From Rhinopomastus cyanomelas (lineage: Eukaryota; Chordata; Aves; Bucerotiformes; Rhinopomastidae): a stretch of DNA of 64,000 nucleotides. The stretch covers positions 166,216 to 230,215 of the forward strand of contig VXBP01003551.1 in NCBI GenBank assembly GCA_013400115.1, written 5' to 3'. The position numbers and the translations under genes are program-made. Below the pieces are notes generated by a model. That model searched no databases, had not been told where the DNA came from, and saw only the letters and a list, made by a program, of their open reading frames with translations. Shown here piece by piece: positions 49,086 through 58,419 of this stretch; the first letter of the stretch is position 1; the number at the start of each line of letters is the position of its first letter.

Positions 49086-49334
49086 CCGCGGTGGGAGCGA
49101 GAGTGCAGCCGAGTCTCACCGAGGCTGGAGCGAGCAGGGAATGGTGTCCCCCGAGCCGGGGCAGGACCGGGACTGGATGGTGCTTAATAGTAGGAAATTC
49201 AAATCCAGGATGGGAAGCACGGTCCGGTGCTCCCCCTCAGTAACCCTCTGCTCCGTCCTCCCAGGACTGCCCACTCCCCGCAGCCCCGGCAGGGCGGACA
49301 CACTCGGGTCCGGGCCCCAGGGGGCTGCTTACAT

Positions 49335-49575
49335 GTATTTAAGAGCTCGAGGGCGAGGTAATTAGAGAAAAGCCTCAGTAAATCACGTTAATGACCGCAA
49401 GAGCCATGACAAACGCTGGGGTCTGTGAGACACTGCATGAACGCAGCGAGGAGGGGAGAAGGAGGCGGAGTTCGAGCCCCCCGCTCCGAGCCCGCACCGC
49501 CAGGTCGTTGTTAAAGTAACACCCCACTAATGGGATTAAGCAGCACCTCGGGCTTGCGGGGTGGGGATTTAGCGT
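49335..49575. promoter_or_regulatory. Candidate NTN1 upstream enhancer
   Basis: AGGTAATTAGAG (49,359), CACGTTAATGACC (49,387), GTTGTTAAAGTAACACC (49,507) and CTAATGGGATTAAGC (49,526; TAAT plus a GATTA-type core) cluster within 200 bases. No repeat is present. It is about 2.6 kb upstream of the start. Confidence 0.38.
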
Positions 49576-50574
49576 GGATCAAGTTTTCTTAAAACACACA
49601 GTCCCACACTTCCATCACCCCGCCAATTTTTGCTGAGACGGTGAAGACTAGGACTGGAAGGGCCGAAATTCCTGCGAGAGGGCCCAACCGGAGCCAAACC
49701 CGCATCCTCCCCCGAGAAAAACGTCGGTTCCCGCAGCAGCACCTGCTGCTCTCCCAGCCGGCCGCCGCCTGCCTCCTGTTCCTACACAGACTTGTTCCGG
49801 CTTGGCACAGGGGTGGACCGTCCCATCCCTCCGGTCCCCCGACAAAGTGGGACCGAACCCCGCGGGGAGGGGCTGGTCTCGGCCACCCGTGGCGGGGTTG
49901 GGGTGAGGAGGGAAAGCACCGGGAGGGCAGAGTGGGGACCCAGGGAAAGTCAGGGGTCCGGATTTGTGGTGGCTGGCTGGGCACAGGGAACCTTGGGTGT
50001 CCGGGGGCTCCTGAGCCTGACCATCCCCGTGGTGTCTGCGCAGCCAGGGCCAAGCCGGGGCCACAGTGTCCCCGAGGGTGTCCTGAAGTCGCTCTCCCGG
50101 TCTGTTCCCCATGTACAAGGACAATTTCGTCTGAATCTCTCTTTAAAGTTCCCCCGGAGCTGAACGGTACCACCGGGATACCCCACCCTGCAGACAAGTC
50201 TGCATCTCAAGAGCGGGGAGACACAAACCTCTCCGCGTCTGGGACACCCCGGGACTGTGCGTGTGTGACCCGCTGGGTCCCTGGACGGCTCCAGGAAGCA
50301 CCAGCAAGAATGGGATCCCCCACCTCTAGTGCAAGGCCGACCCCATCCCCATACACCCATGTTCCCCACTTCTCCATCGAAGGAGCAGCAAGGGCGCCTG
50401 GAGCAGCCCGGAGACGGAGCTGATTCCCGGAGAAGAGTTAACAAACCCCGGCAATCAGAGGCACTCGGGGGCGGCTGAGGGTTCTCCGGGGGGAGCGACG
50501 GGGGCAGGGAGGCTGCGGAGCCCCGCTGCCCTGCAGGGAAGGCGGTTGCATTGCCAAAGCCGCCCCGCTGGGTT

Positions 50575-50640
50575 AGCAGGCCCGGGAGCAGATTAATCAG
50601 GCACTAATTCAATTTACAACAACCACTTTTATTCAGCTCG
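50575..50640. promoter_or_regulatory. Candidate NTN1 upstream element
   Basis: CAGATTAATCAGGCACTAAT followed by TCAATTTACAACAACC is an AT-rich island in GC-rich flanks. ATTAATC is a GATTA palindromic (paired/bicoid-type) site. Confidence 0.32.
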
Positions 50641-51884
50641 GTGGCAAAGAATTCAAAGCGGGGAGAGGGGCAGGCGAAGGGGAGGGGGCAGAGGCCAGCC
50701 TGGGGCTCACCGCTGCCCGGGCAGCCCCCCATCCCCTCGGGCCGCATGGACCGGGCTCACCGGGGAGGGGATGGAGCGGCAGTGCCAGGGCCGGGGAGCT
50801 TGAGTGACAGGGCATGGGCAGCGCCCGGGGAGAGGGCACGGCGGTTGGAAAAATAAAAGTGCCCTTTTAATGAGGGAAGGGGGAACTAACAGGGAGGCCA
50901 GGAGCCGCGGGAGGAAAACCCCTCTGCTCTGTCTCAGTATTATCTCCCCAGGATCTGGGTACCGGGATCACTGAGGAAAGAGACTGGAGTGAATCCGTGG
51001 AAGGCAGTCATCGGGGGAAGTGGTCCGCCCGGCACAGGGGGAAGGGGGCCCCGGGGCTGAGGCACAGCCCGGTGTGGGACAAGTGCCACCGCCCTTTAAT
51101 CCTTTCCCCGATCTAACAGGAGTGCCTGGACAGTCCCGGGGGCTGTGTCAGGAAAACAGCCTCTTCACTGAGACCAGCCCCCTAAAACAACCTGCTGGGG
51201 GTCGCCAGTCGCCTTAGTCCGCATATGGTATCCAAAGACTCGAGATTTTCCCCAGTGAATTTTCTCTGGAATGAAGTTTCCTTTCCTAGGCCGAGACCTA
51301 CCGAATGGGAGCCCCGTTGGTGCAAGGCCCATGCCCAGATGGGTTCTGGGCTCCTGCGCTGGATGGTGGCTGTGCCACGGCACCCCTTCGCAGTCTAGCT
51401 GAAGGGTCAGGTTCTGTCTGGCCTTTTAGAAAAGGGGAGGCCAACAGCGACCTGCTGCGAGGGACCCAATCCTCTCCTCCTCGCAGGTAGGCGCTGGAGA
51501 CATCCTCCAAGCCGCTCCCCGGCTCTCCCCGCCCCATGGCCCACGGACCATCCCCAGCCGCACAGAGGGACGAGCTGGAGGCGGGTGGAGACGACTCTTT
51601 CCCTTCTCGCCGCGGCCGCTCGAGACCTCCGCCAAAATCACCGCGGCGTCGAGGCAGGCTCCTTTCCTCTCCACTTCCACCCCCCCCCACTCCCCATCCC
51701 CAAGTCCTGTGCGTGTCTCTGGCCGAGCCGCCAGTGGATGTCGTTGTTCTGTTCCTTGAGCGCGATGTCACTCTAGCGTGACCTCAAACGCGGCGGGGGC
51801 TGGGACCGCCAGTCATTCTCCGTGCGAGAGCCGGGGCGGGAGGCGGGCGGGACCCGGCCACGCCGCCCGCCGCACTTTTGTGGT

Positions 51885-51902
51885 GCCGCCGCCGCCGCCG
51901 CC
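51885..51902 (+). repeat. (GCC)6 trinucleotide run in the NTN1 promoter/5' UTR
   Basis: Six perfect GCC units lie about 175 bases upstream of the NTN1 start codon. Such runs are common in CpG-island 5' UTRs and are often length-variable. Confidence 0.9.
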
Positions 51903-52021
51903 TCCCCTTTCTCCGCGGGGTTGGCCCTGGGGCGGGCGATGCTCCGCGCTCCCTGAGCCGCTGCGCCCGGTCCCGTCGGCCAAACCGCCCCGCGGAGCTG
52001 CTGCGGGATAGAGCGGCGGCT

Positions 52022-52064
52022 TTTCCCCCTCCCCACTCCCCTCCCTTCCTCCTCCTCGGCGGAG
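52022..52064 (+). other. Possible 3' splice acceptor just upstream of the NTN1 ATG
   Basis: A run of about 35 pyrimidines (TTTTCCCCCT through CCTCCTC) ends in CGGCGGAG, with the AG at 52,063-52,064, 10 bases before the start codon. It could be an acceptor joining an untranslated upstream exon to this coding exon. It could equally be pyrimidine-rich 5' UTR of a single exon. Cap-site or RNA data would decide. Confidence 0.3.
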
Positions 52065-52074
52065 GTTGAGCGGG

Positions 52075-53101
52075 ATGGCGCGGAGGGGCGCGGAGGCGGC
52101 GCTGGCCCCGCTGCTGCTGGCCGCGGCGTGGCTTGCGCAGCCCCTGCTAGGTGGCTACCACGGCGGGGGTATGTTCGCGGTGCAGACGGCTCAGCCCGAT
52201 CCCTGCTACGACGAGCACGGGCTGCCCCGCCGCTGCATCCCGGACTTCGTGAACTCGGCCTTTGGGAAGGAGGTGAAGGTGTCTAGCACCTGCGGGAAGC
52301 CGCCGTCGAGGTACTGCGTTGTGACGGAAAAGGGCGACGAGCAGGTCCGCTCCTGCCACCTCTGCAACGCCTCCGACCCCAAGCGCGCCCATCCACCCTC
52401 CTTCCTCACCGACCTCAACAACCCGCACAACCTGACCTGCTGGCAGTCCGACAGCTACGTCCAGTACCCGCACAACGTCACCCTCACCCTTTCCCTGGGC
52501 AAGAAATTCGAGGTGACCTACGTCAGCCTGCAGTTCTGCTCACCGCGCCCGGAATCTATGGCCATCCACAAGTCCATGGACTACGGCAAGACCTGGGTGC
52601 CCTTCCAGTTCTACTCCACGCAGTGCCGCAAGATGTACAACAAGCCGAGCCGCGCCGCCATCACAAAGCAGAACGAGCAGGAGGCGGTTTGCACCGACTC
52701 GCACACCGACGTGCGGCCCTTCTCCGGCGGCCTCATCGCCTTCAGCACCCTGGACGGCCGCCCCACCGCCCACGACTTCGACAACTCGCCCGTGCTGCAG
52801 GACTGGGTGACGGCCACCGACATCAGGGTGACCTTCAGCCGCCTCCACACCTTCGGCGACGAGAGCGAGGATGACTCCGAACTCGCCCGCGACTCCTACT
52901 TCTACGCCGTGTCCGACCTGCAGGTCGGTGGCCGCTGCAAGTGCAACGGTCATGCGTCGCGATGTGTTCGCGACCGCGACGACAGCCTGGTGTGTGACTG
53001 CAAACACAACACAGCCGGCCCCGAGTGCGACCGCTGCAAACCCTTCCACTACGACCGACCCTGGCAGAGAGCGACAGCCCGGGAGGCCAACGAGTGCGTG
53101 G
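52075..53101 (+). CDS. NTN1: Netrin-1, first coding exon (signal peptide, laminin N-terminal domain, first LE repeat)
   Basis: This exon encodes the amino-terminal 342 residues of netrin-1, the secreted laminin-related cue that guides axons through DCC/neogenin and UNC5 receptors. Seen in the sequence: a hydrophobic signal peptide (about residues 1-26); a laminin N-terminal domain (about 44-285) with the PCYDEHG and RRCIPDFVN motifs near its start; N-glycosylation sequons at N98, N119 and N134; and the first laminin-type EGF repeat from C288, with its CDCKHNTAGPECDRCKPFHYDRPW stretch only partly quoted here as CDCKHNTAGPE. The start is the ATG at 52075, directly before an Ala-Arg-Arg stretch and the signal peptide; the in-frame TTG nine bases upstream is not a likely start. 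The exon ends after one base of the next codon (phase 1) at a strong GGTGAGT donor, matching the known netrin exon boundary just before the second LE repeat. Very high GC at third positions fits its CpG island. Later exons are outside the window. The gene assignment to netrin-1 rather than netrin-3 rests on near-identity to chick netrin-1 as recalled. Confidence 0.97.
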
Positions 53102-53107
53102 GTGAGT
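53102..53107 (+). other. NTN1: 5' splice site of the NTN1 first coding exon
   Basis: GTGAGT follows the last exon base G at 53101. The reading frame leaves one base (G) of a split codon. In netrins the next residue is an alanine (GCN), which fits. If the donor is ignored, the frame stays open for about 35 more residues and stops at 53203-53205. Confidence 0.93.
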
Positions 53108-53194
53108 CCCGCCGTGGGGCTCGGACGCTGCGGGGGGTGTGGGAGGCCGGGAAGGGCAGCGAGAGGGAGGGCAGAGCAGAGGAGCCGACGGGGA

Positions 53195-53800
53195 GTACTG
53201 TGTGAGGACATCCAGGCCCCGGCGAGGGACAGTCAGGGAGGAGCAGCAACGGGAATAGGGACAAGAACCCGTCAGGGATGGAGAGTGAAAGGAATGGGGA
53301 AATCCAAGGACCTTTAGGAACAGAGGTAAAAGGCATAAGAACATCCAGAACCTGGTGAGAGACCATCATGAATGGGGAGAGAAAGGCTTAGTGACATTGA
53401 GCACTAGTAGGTGACGGTGGGGGGCAAAAGGCATGGGGAACATCCAGGATCATCAGGGACGGAGGTAAAAGTCATAAGAACATTCAGGACCCGGAGAGGA
53501 ATCGTCAAGGACGGGGCAGAAAGACATGGAGACATCCAGGACTCGACATGGACGGGAGTGAAGGGCGTGAGGACATCCAGGAGTCGGCAAAGAACCTTAA
53601 ATGAATGGGAAGAAAAAGGCACAGGGACATGCAGGGACACGGCGAGCAGCGCGGGGACATCCAGAGACTGGGAGCGGGACAAGGATATGCAGGCAGACGC
53701 AGAGAAGGGCAGAGTGAGGACACTGAGGTACCCGGGATAGTAGCGCAAAGAAGGGGACACCGAGGGACGCAGAAGTGTGGGACGGGAAGAGCAGGGAGAC
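53195..53800 (+). repeat. Degenerate minisatellite in NTN1 intron 1
   Basis: ACATCCAGGAYYC-type cores recur at about 53,208, 53,341, 53,440, 53,480 (CATTCAG), 53,532, 53,573, 53,627 (CATGCAG) and 53,657. Most spacings are 40-54 bases, with one of about 30. Linkers are AGGGAYGGRG-like. It starts 95 bases after the splice donor. Confidence 0.75.
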
Positions 53801-54090
53801 ACAGGGTCATCTAGTAACAACATGGAGTTACCGCAAGGTGCAGAGCAGCAGGCACGGGGAACTGTGGGTCACTGGGAAGGGGACAACAAGGCACAAGGAT
53901 TTATGGCAGGGGATACCGACAGCCCTAGAGAAGGCATGGGACGGGGGACAGAGAAGGCACCGGGGAGCGCAGGACGGGGGGCACTGGGGAACACTGGAGC
54001 GCAGAGCAGAGGGACCCGGGAGACTCGGAAACGCGGGGAGTAGGACACCGAGGATCTAAAGAGAGGTGAAAAGGGACACAAGAGAGCGAG
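53195..54090 (+). other. Purine-skewed (G+A-rich) plus strand downstream of the donor
   Basis: For about 900 bases the non-template strand of NTN1 is strongly enriched in G and A (GGGGACA-, GGGAGACAC-, GGACGGGGG-type runs). This includes the minisatellite and continues past it. Such skew just inside a CpG-island gene favours R-loops; that is an inference. Confidence 0.6.
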
Positions 54091-55360
54091 GAAACCCCGT
54101 TGGTGTTCGGAGAAGCGCTGAGGGACCCCCGTTGGGAAGGGTCTCCTGTTCCGGGCAGCTCTCGGCCGGGAGTCCTGCAGCAGATAAAGCAGGGTCCAGT
54201 CCGGGGATCTGGGAGCTCGCAAGCAGCGCCGTTTCCTGTCCCGGAACACGGGCTCAGAGCCCCTCTGCAAAGACCAGCTCGCCCGAGGCTGTCCGTGCCC
54301 GGGCGGGAAGGGCGCTTGGGAAGGCGACTTGGTAAAGCCGGCGGTTCCCGTCGCGGCGCCTTCCGGAGGTGCGGGCGGGCCTGGCGAGAGGTGGCGGCTC
54401 GGGATGGACTGACTGGAACCAGCCACAAGGCTGAAGGAGAACCGAGGAGCCGCCGGTTCGCTTCGACTCGGTCGAGATACCCGCTTTGTAAACGATCTCT
54501 AGCCCTTGGAGGGTAGACGGAGCCTCCTTCGCCTCTGCCCGTCGTGGCCAAGGGTAAAGGAATTGGGGTACTCTTATACCCCTTTACATTCCTGTAACGG
54601 CTCTCTCCGGCCCCCAATCCCTTGCTCCCGGTGCCAGTCCTGGAGAGCAGCCGTGTGCTGGGGACTGGACGCGACCCAGCCTCGCGCTCTGGGGCTCTAC
54701 CCGGGCTCGGGTCTCCTTGCCCCATTCCTGGCCCCCGCAGCCGCCTTGTTTACACGGAAAATACGGCCCCGTCTTCCAAAATACATACAGCTCCGACGAT
54801 AGGAAAAAAATCACCCGCCGAACAGCCCGGGTTGGGTTTTTTTTTTCTTTTCCCTTATGCCCCTTTTTCTCCCAAATCACAATCAGATGTCCCCTGCAGA
54901 CAGTGCGATTTCTTCAGCACTGAAGCCGGGCCAAGCTCGGGTTATTTGGCGGGGGGGAGGGGGCCGATCAAGCAGCCCGGTGGCACCGCGGCTTTAGCGG
55001 GGGAAGGTGCGGGGGTCCCGATGGCGATGCCGGAGCCAGGGGATGATGCTCTGCCTCCGCCCGGTCCGCTCCGGAGCCTCCCCGTCGGGACGGAGCGGGG
55101 CGGCCCCAGGGCGAGAGGATCGGCGGGGAGATGCCGTTTCCCGCTGGAGAAGGCGGTGGGTGCCGCTCGGAAATGCCGAGAACGCTGAACCGGGATTTGT
55201 CTCGGGTTTGCTCTTGTCGCGCCATAAAATTTGGTGCGATCGATCTCGGGGTGCTGTTGGACCCTCGGTCTGCTTTTCAGAGTCCTGAAGGGCTCCTGAA
55301 ACTGCTTCTGTTCACTTATTCCACTGGCCCCTGACTCTTACCATCCTTCCCCCTTCCCAT
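54091..55360. other. GC-rich intronic sequence, right shoulder of the CpG domain
   Basis: No exon is seen. Long overlapping frames on both strands are GC artefacts. A G-rich tract lies at 54,948-54,963 and poly-T at about 54,837-54,846. Confidence 0.6.
54948..54963 (+). repeat. G-rich tract
   Basis: GGCGGGGGGGAGGGGG is a long G run on the coding strand of NTN1. Confidence 0.8.
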
Positions 55361-55364
55361 TTAT

Positions 55365-55730
55365 TTCCAATAAAAAGGAAATGAGTTCCCAGTTTCCAGT
55401 AAAATGTGTGACTTTTGTGCCAGGCTTTGCATTTCAGACCATGCACAGCCGCCCCAGACTTCTGCAAACGAAAATCACTCCACTGTTTGGTTTTTTTAAT
55501 ACTTTCCCACCAACTTTGCCGAGAAGTTAATATTTTGCAAGGATGAAGCTACCATAAATAAATTTCCCCCGCCTGTTTCTGCTGGGGCAGTACCCATCAT
55601 TCTGCAAAAGCAGCCACCGCCGAGCAACGGTGTTGCCCTGCCAAGCCTACACTACCTGAAATAATCCCCCCCAGATAAAGGTCACAATAACCTTATTCAG
55701 CTCCCACCCACTTGCTCATGACCATCGGTC
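55365..55730. promoter_or_regulatory. Candidate intronic conserved element
   Basis: An AT-balanced, repeat-free block contains CCAATAAAAAGG, GTTAATATTTTGCAAGG, CCATAAATAAATTT and AGATAAAGGTCACAATAACC. It directly follows the CpG domain. The texture resembles conserved enhancers; inference only. Confidence 0.3.
55369..55374 (+). terminator. Possible intronic polyadenylation signal
   Basis: AATAAA lies about 2.2 kb downstream of the splice donor on the NTN1 strand. It would matter only if the intron is retained or the transcript ends early; use is unknown. Confidence 0.15.
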
Positions 55731-58030
55731 CACCCTGGTTTCTCTCCTAAATCCAGAATCCAGGGCTTTGGGTCACCCGACGGCTGCTGACCTGGCCGTG
55801 GCTGAGCAGAGCCAGAGGATGAGCGGTCAGGAGGTGGTGATGTTCGCTGGAGGAATCTTCAACCAGCAGAGAGCCCAGACCCTCCTGTGCAGCAGTGGTG
55901 AGGAAGTGGCTGAATTAGCCAAATCAGCTGAATTTGCCCCAGTAGCAGCATGTGATTAACAATTTCTCCCTTTTCCTTTTTTTCCCCCCTGGAAAATCAT
56001 TAGATTAGTTTGGTTTGGTTTTTTTTTTTTTCCAATCATGGAGAAAAATGATAGAATGTGTCGGTTTGCTTAAAAAATCAGGATGTTTTCTCTGGCAAAA
56101 CCACTCCCCTTGCCAAAACCCAATCTTTGTTCCTATTCACGGTCCTTTGGGGCTGAGAAAAGAAACGGACTGGAGTTTTTGACAAAAAGTCAAAATTTCC
56201 CACGGGAACATTTTTCGCCAGCCAGATCTAATTTCTCTTTATCACTTCTTGCTGCCTGTGGGAGCCCAGGCACTGCATAAGGAGAGGACAAGGCCCAAGG
56301 AGATGTTCTCCAGGGACCTAATCTTGAAGAAAGAGCCTGGCTAGTAGAACTTTTCTGATTCAGGTTCCCATCAACTTTACCTGGCAAACAACTCATCGAC
56401 ATAGAGCTTGGCCTTACAGTCTGGATTTGGCCAGGCGCCTGGGAGTTAACGTGCTCCAGGGAGGACACAGCCTGGAGACAATCTTGGAGCTCTGTTCTCC
56501 ATCCTCCTTCTCCCCAGTGCCTCTGGGCTGGCTCAATTTGCTCAGCATTGGTCCAGCCCAAACCCCATGTCTCCAACCTAGTTTGTCCTGATGAAGCTTC
56601 CAGTTCCCCTGTGAAAGGAGATTGCAGCTGGAAAGGGCCTGAACTAAAATCTTGTCAGAACTTAACCTCTGGTGAGTATGTGTGGACACATGAAAACGCA
56701 GGCAGGGTTTTAAACTTGAATTAACAACATCAATAAAATGCAATCAACACCATTCCACAGTTCTTCCTGGCCCACAGAATTATTTTGGGTGCCGGGATGA
56801 AGCCCAGACAAGCTCAGCTCTTGAATACTCCCTTTGGTTTGCACAACATACCTTTGCATTGGTCTAGGCCAGCAAAAGCACAGTGAGACAAAAGCAGGCT
56901 GCAGCCTGATGATAGGCACATTGAGACCGACTTACATGCTCTGTTCCCAGTGCTGGCACTGGTGCTGTGCAGCTCAGTCCCCTACGGGGACAGGAGATGC
57001 GCCCAGCACCTGCATGTGTGCCTGACGTCAGTGCTGTGTGCAGGTGCTGGGTGCTTCCCAGTTTTTGGCCCTCTGTGATGCCTAGAGAGAGTTCAACAAA
57101 AACAAGTGTGACCGCAGGGAGGGAAAGGAAACACATTGTGCTTTCTGATACAGGATTTGGCACTGGCCGTGCCTGAAGCCTGATGTTGGACTGGCTCTGC
57201 TCTGTGCAGCACTGCTTTTGGGTTCCCAGGGTGGGATGTGTCTCATGTCAGAGAAATTTGTGAGCGAATCTTTCCCTCAGCTAAAAGGAAACTTGGTCTC
57301 AGATGCAGAAGGGACCAGGACCTACCAGAGAACAGTCTGGCAAATGAAAAACTTCCTTCCAGACAGACCTGGGGCTGCATCATCTCCATGGTGGTCAAGG
57401 GAGGTGTCTGCAGAGCAGCAATAACTAAACCAGGCGTCCGGCTCCCCTCCACCCTCATCACAACAGGGAAATCAAATCTTTCCACAGCAGTGACCTCTTC
57501 TTACTCCAGCCCTGCAGAGGAATGGAAGCACTGTGGGATTTCCTCTTGGAAGTTCCTAGTGTTTCCTCATTAAATTTAGGTGATCTCTTGTCCTTAGCCT
57601 GTATTAATCATCTCTACTTAAACAGCCTTTGCCATTGTCATCCTGTCTGTAAGTGTCTCACAGGGTTGGTACAGTGGGGCCAGGCAGAGGTTCATCCACA
57701 ACACCCTCTCTTCCTTCAGTCCCTGGTACCATGTGGGATGGGAGTCAGGCAAGACACTTTAAGTGGCTTTGTAAATCCCTCTGTGAGGAAAAGGCGGAGG
57801 TCTGAGTGTCCCTGACATTTACCCTGCTCATCTCTTCCAGAGTACTATTGCAAACATCCTTTGTCACCTTGTAAAGCAGCAGTGTTTCTTATCCAGCCAG
57901 AGGCTCTGAGCAGGATTTCCAAAGTGCCCATACAGGACCTCCAGGTCCAGCACCCTCTACCTCTCTGAGACAAGTGCTACTGCCTGAGACTGGGCACTAC
58001 AGCACCTCTGTAGCCCTAAGCAAAAGCCAT
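55731..58030. other. Intronic non-coding sequence
   Basis: No exon or CR1 is recognised. A poly-T run lies at 56,019-56,031. A weak GGCACTGG/GGACAGGAGATGCG repeat at 56,955-57,003 resembles the 48.9 kb minisatellite unit. Confidence 0.55.
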
Positions 58031-58300
58031 TCAGGGTGTTTTGACAATGCTGTAACCCAGTCCAAGGAGCATGGCCATCAGCAGGAAGCACAGTTTATTA
58101 TCTATCTTTACATAATATAGGGATAAGATCACATAACCCACCACCATCGAAGTACAGGAGAACATCTCTGACCAAAAGCACCCTAACAGAAAACCCAAAG
58201 TTAGTGTGAAAGTCCCTAACAACAGAAAAATCCATCCAAACCTGTCATAGAAAATGTCCATTAAACTGACAGTCCAGGGCATTGCCTGAGTTAGGTCCAT
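58031..58300 (-). CDS. Candidate small multi-pass membrane protein, antisense in NTN1 intron 1 (unrecognised)
   Basis: I do not recognise this gene. The frame from the ATG at 58,298-58,300 (context AGACAGAATGG, a good Kozak match) to the TGA at 58,031-58,033 encodes 89 residues. It holds three strongly hydrophobic segments: about residues 23-45 (FGWIFLLLGTF...), 50-67 (CTSMVVGYVILSLYY) and 72-86 (KLCFLLMAMLLGLGYS), separated by short polar loops such as VKIDNK. The frame stays open upstream to an in-frame ATG at 58,379-58,381 (116 residues) and further. Just upstream in transcription order are CTCCTTCTCCTTCTCTGTAG, an excellent acceptor, with the exon starting at 58,319, and a TATA box at 58,398-58,406. 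It is not CR1. It could be a real nested gene, a terminal exon, a decayed retrocopy or a chance frame; no AATAAA is evident close downstream on the minus strand. Confidence 0.35.
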   Translation of the reverse strand: MDLTQAMPWTVSLMDIFYDRFGWIFLLLGTFTLTLGFLLGCFWSEMFSCTSMVVGYVILSLYYVKIDNKLCFLLMAMLLGLGYSIVKTP

Positions 58301-58397
58301 TCTGTCTGCTGCAGCCTGTCTACAGAGAAGGAGAAGGAGAGTCCTGTAGAGAGACGGCACAGCCTCTACCTTCCTGGGCATCTCTACAAGCAGTCTC

Positions 58398-58406
58398 CCT
58401 TTTATA
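58398..58406 (-). promoter_or_regulatory. TATA box upstream of the antisense candidate frame
   Basis: TATAAAAGG on the minus strand lies 17 bases before the in-frame ATG at 58,381 and about 98 bases before the ATG at 58,300. Initiation 25-30 bases downstream would start near 58,372, leaving the 58,300 ATG as the first usable start. A functional promoter is inferred only. Confidence 0.3.
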
Positions 58407-58419
58407 CTGTGGTGCTGCT

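Larger units (their letters stand above)
51760..52074 (+). promoter_or_regulatory. NTN1: NTN1 proximal promoter / 5' UTR region
   Basis: This CpG-dense segment directly precedes the start codon. GC boxes lie at about 51,833-51,852 and 51,930-51,940. A near-CRE octamer TGACCTCA is at 51,779-51,786 and forms part of a GTCAC/GTGAC inverted repeat. There is no TATA box near the ATG, so a dispersed CpG-island start is expected. The exact transcription start, and whether a separate untranslated first exon exists, cannot be read from the sequence. Confidence 0.6.
47800..55260. promoter_or_regulatory. Large CpG-island domain around the NTN1 start
   Basis: CpG dinucleotides and GC content rise sharply near 47.8-47.9 kb and stay high, with short AT-rich interruptions (48,262-48,400; 49,340-49,560; 50,575-50,640), until about 55.26 kb. 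The domain covers about 4 kb upstream, the first coding exon, and about 2 kb of intron. It contains no CR1 copy, in contrast to the flanks. Long overlapping open frames here in several frames are a by-product of GC richness and are not called as genes. Broad CpG domains of this kind are typical of developmental regulators; boundaries are by eye. Confidence 0.8.

Noticed and set aside
48535..49365. 276-codon plus frame upstream of NTN1
   Set aside because: It overlaps another long frame (48,698-49,243) over the same minisatellite; GC-rich DNA lacks stops. Composition is Arg/Gly/Pro/Cys with no domain.
49641..50423. 260-codon plus frame in the CpG domain
   Set aside because: Low-complexity, Pro/Gly/Arg-rich, with equally long frames on the opposite strand; explained by GC content.
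52540..53211. Long minus-strand frame opposite the NTN1 exon
   Set aside because: It is the antisense shadow of a strongly GC3-biased coding exon.
53925..54725. 266-codon minus frame in NTN1 intron 1
   Set aside because: Same GC artefact; Pro/Arg/Ser-rich, no domain.
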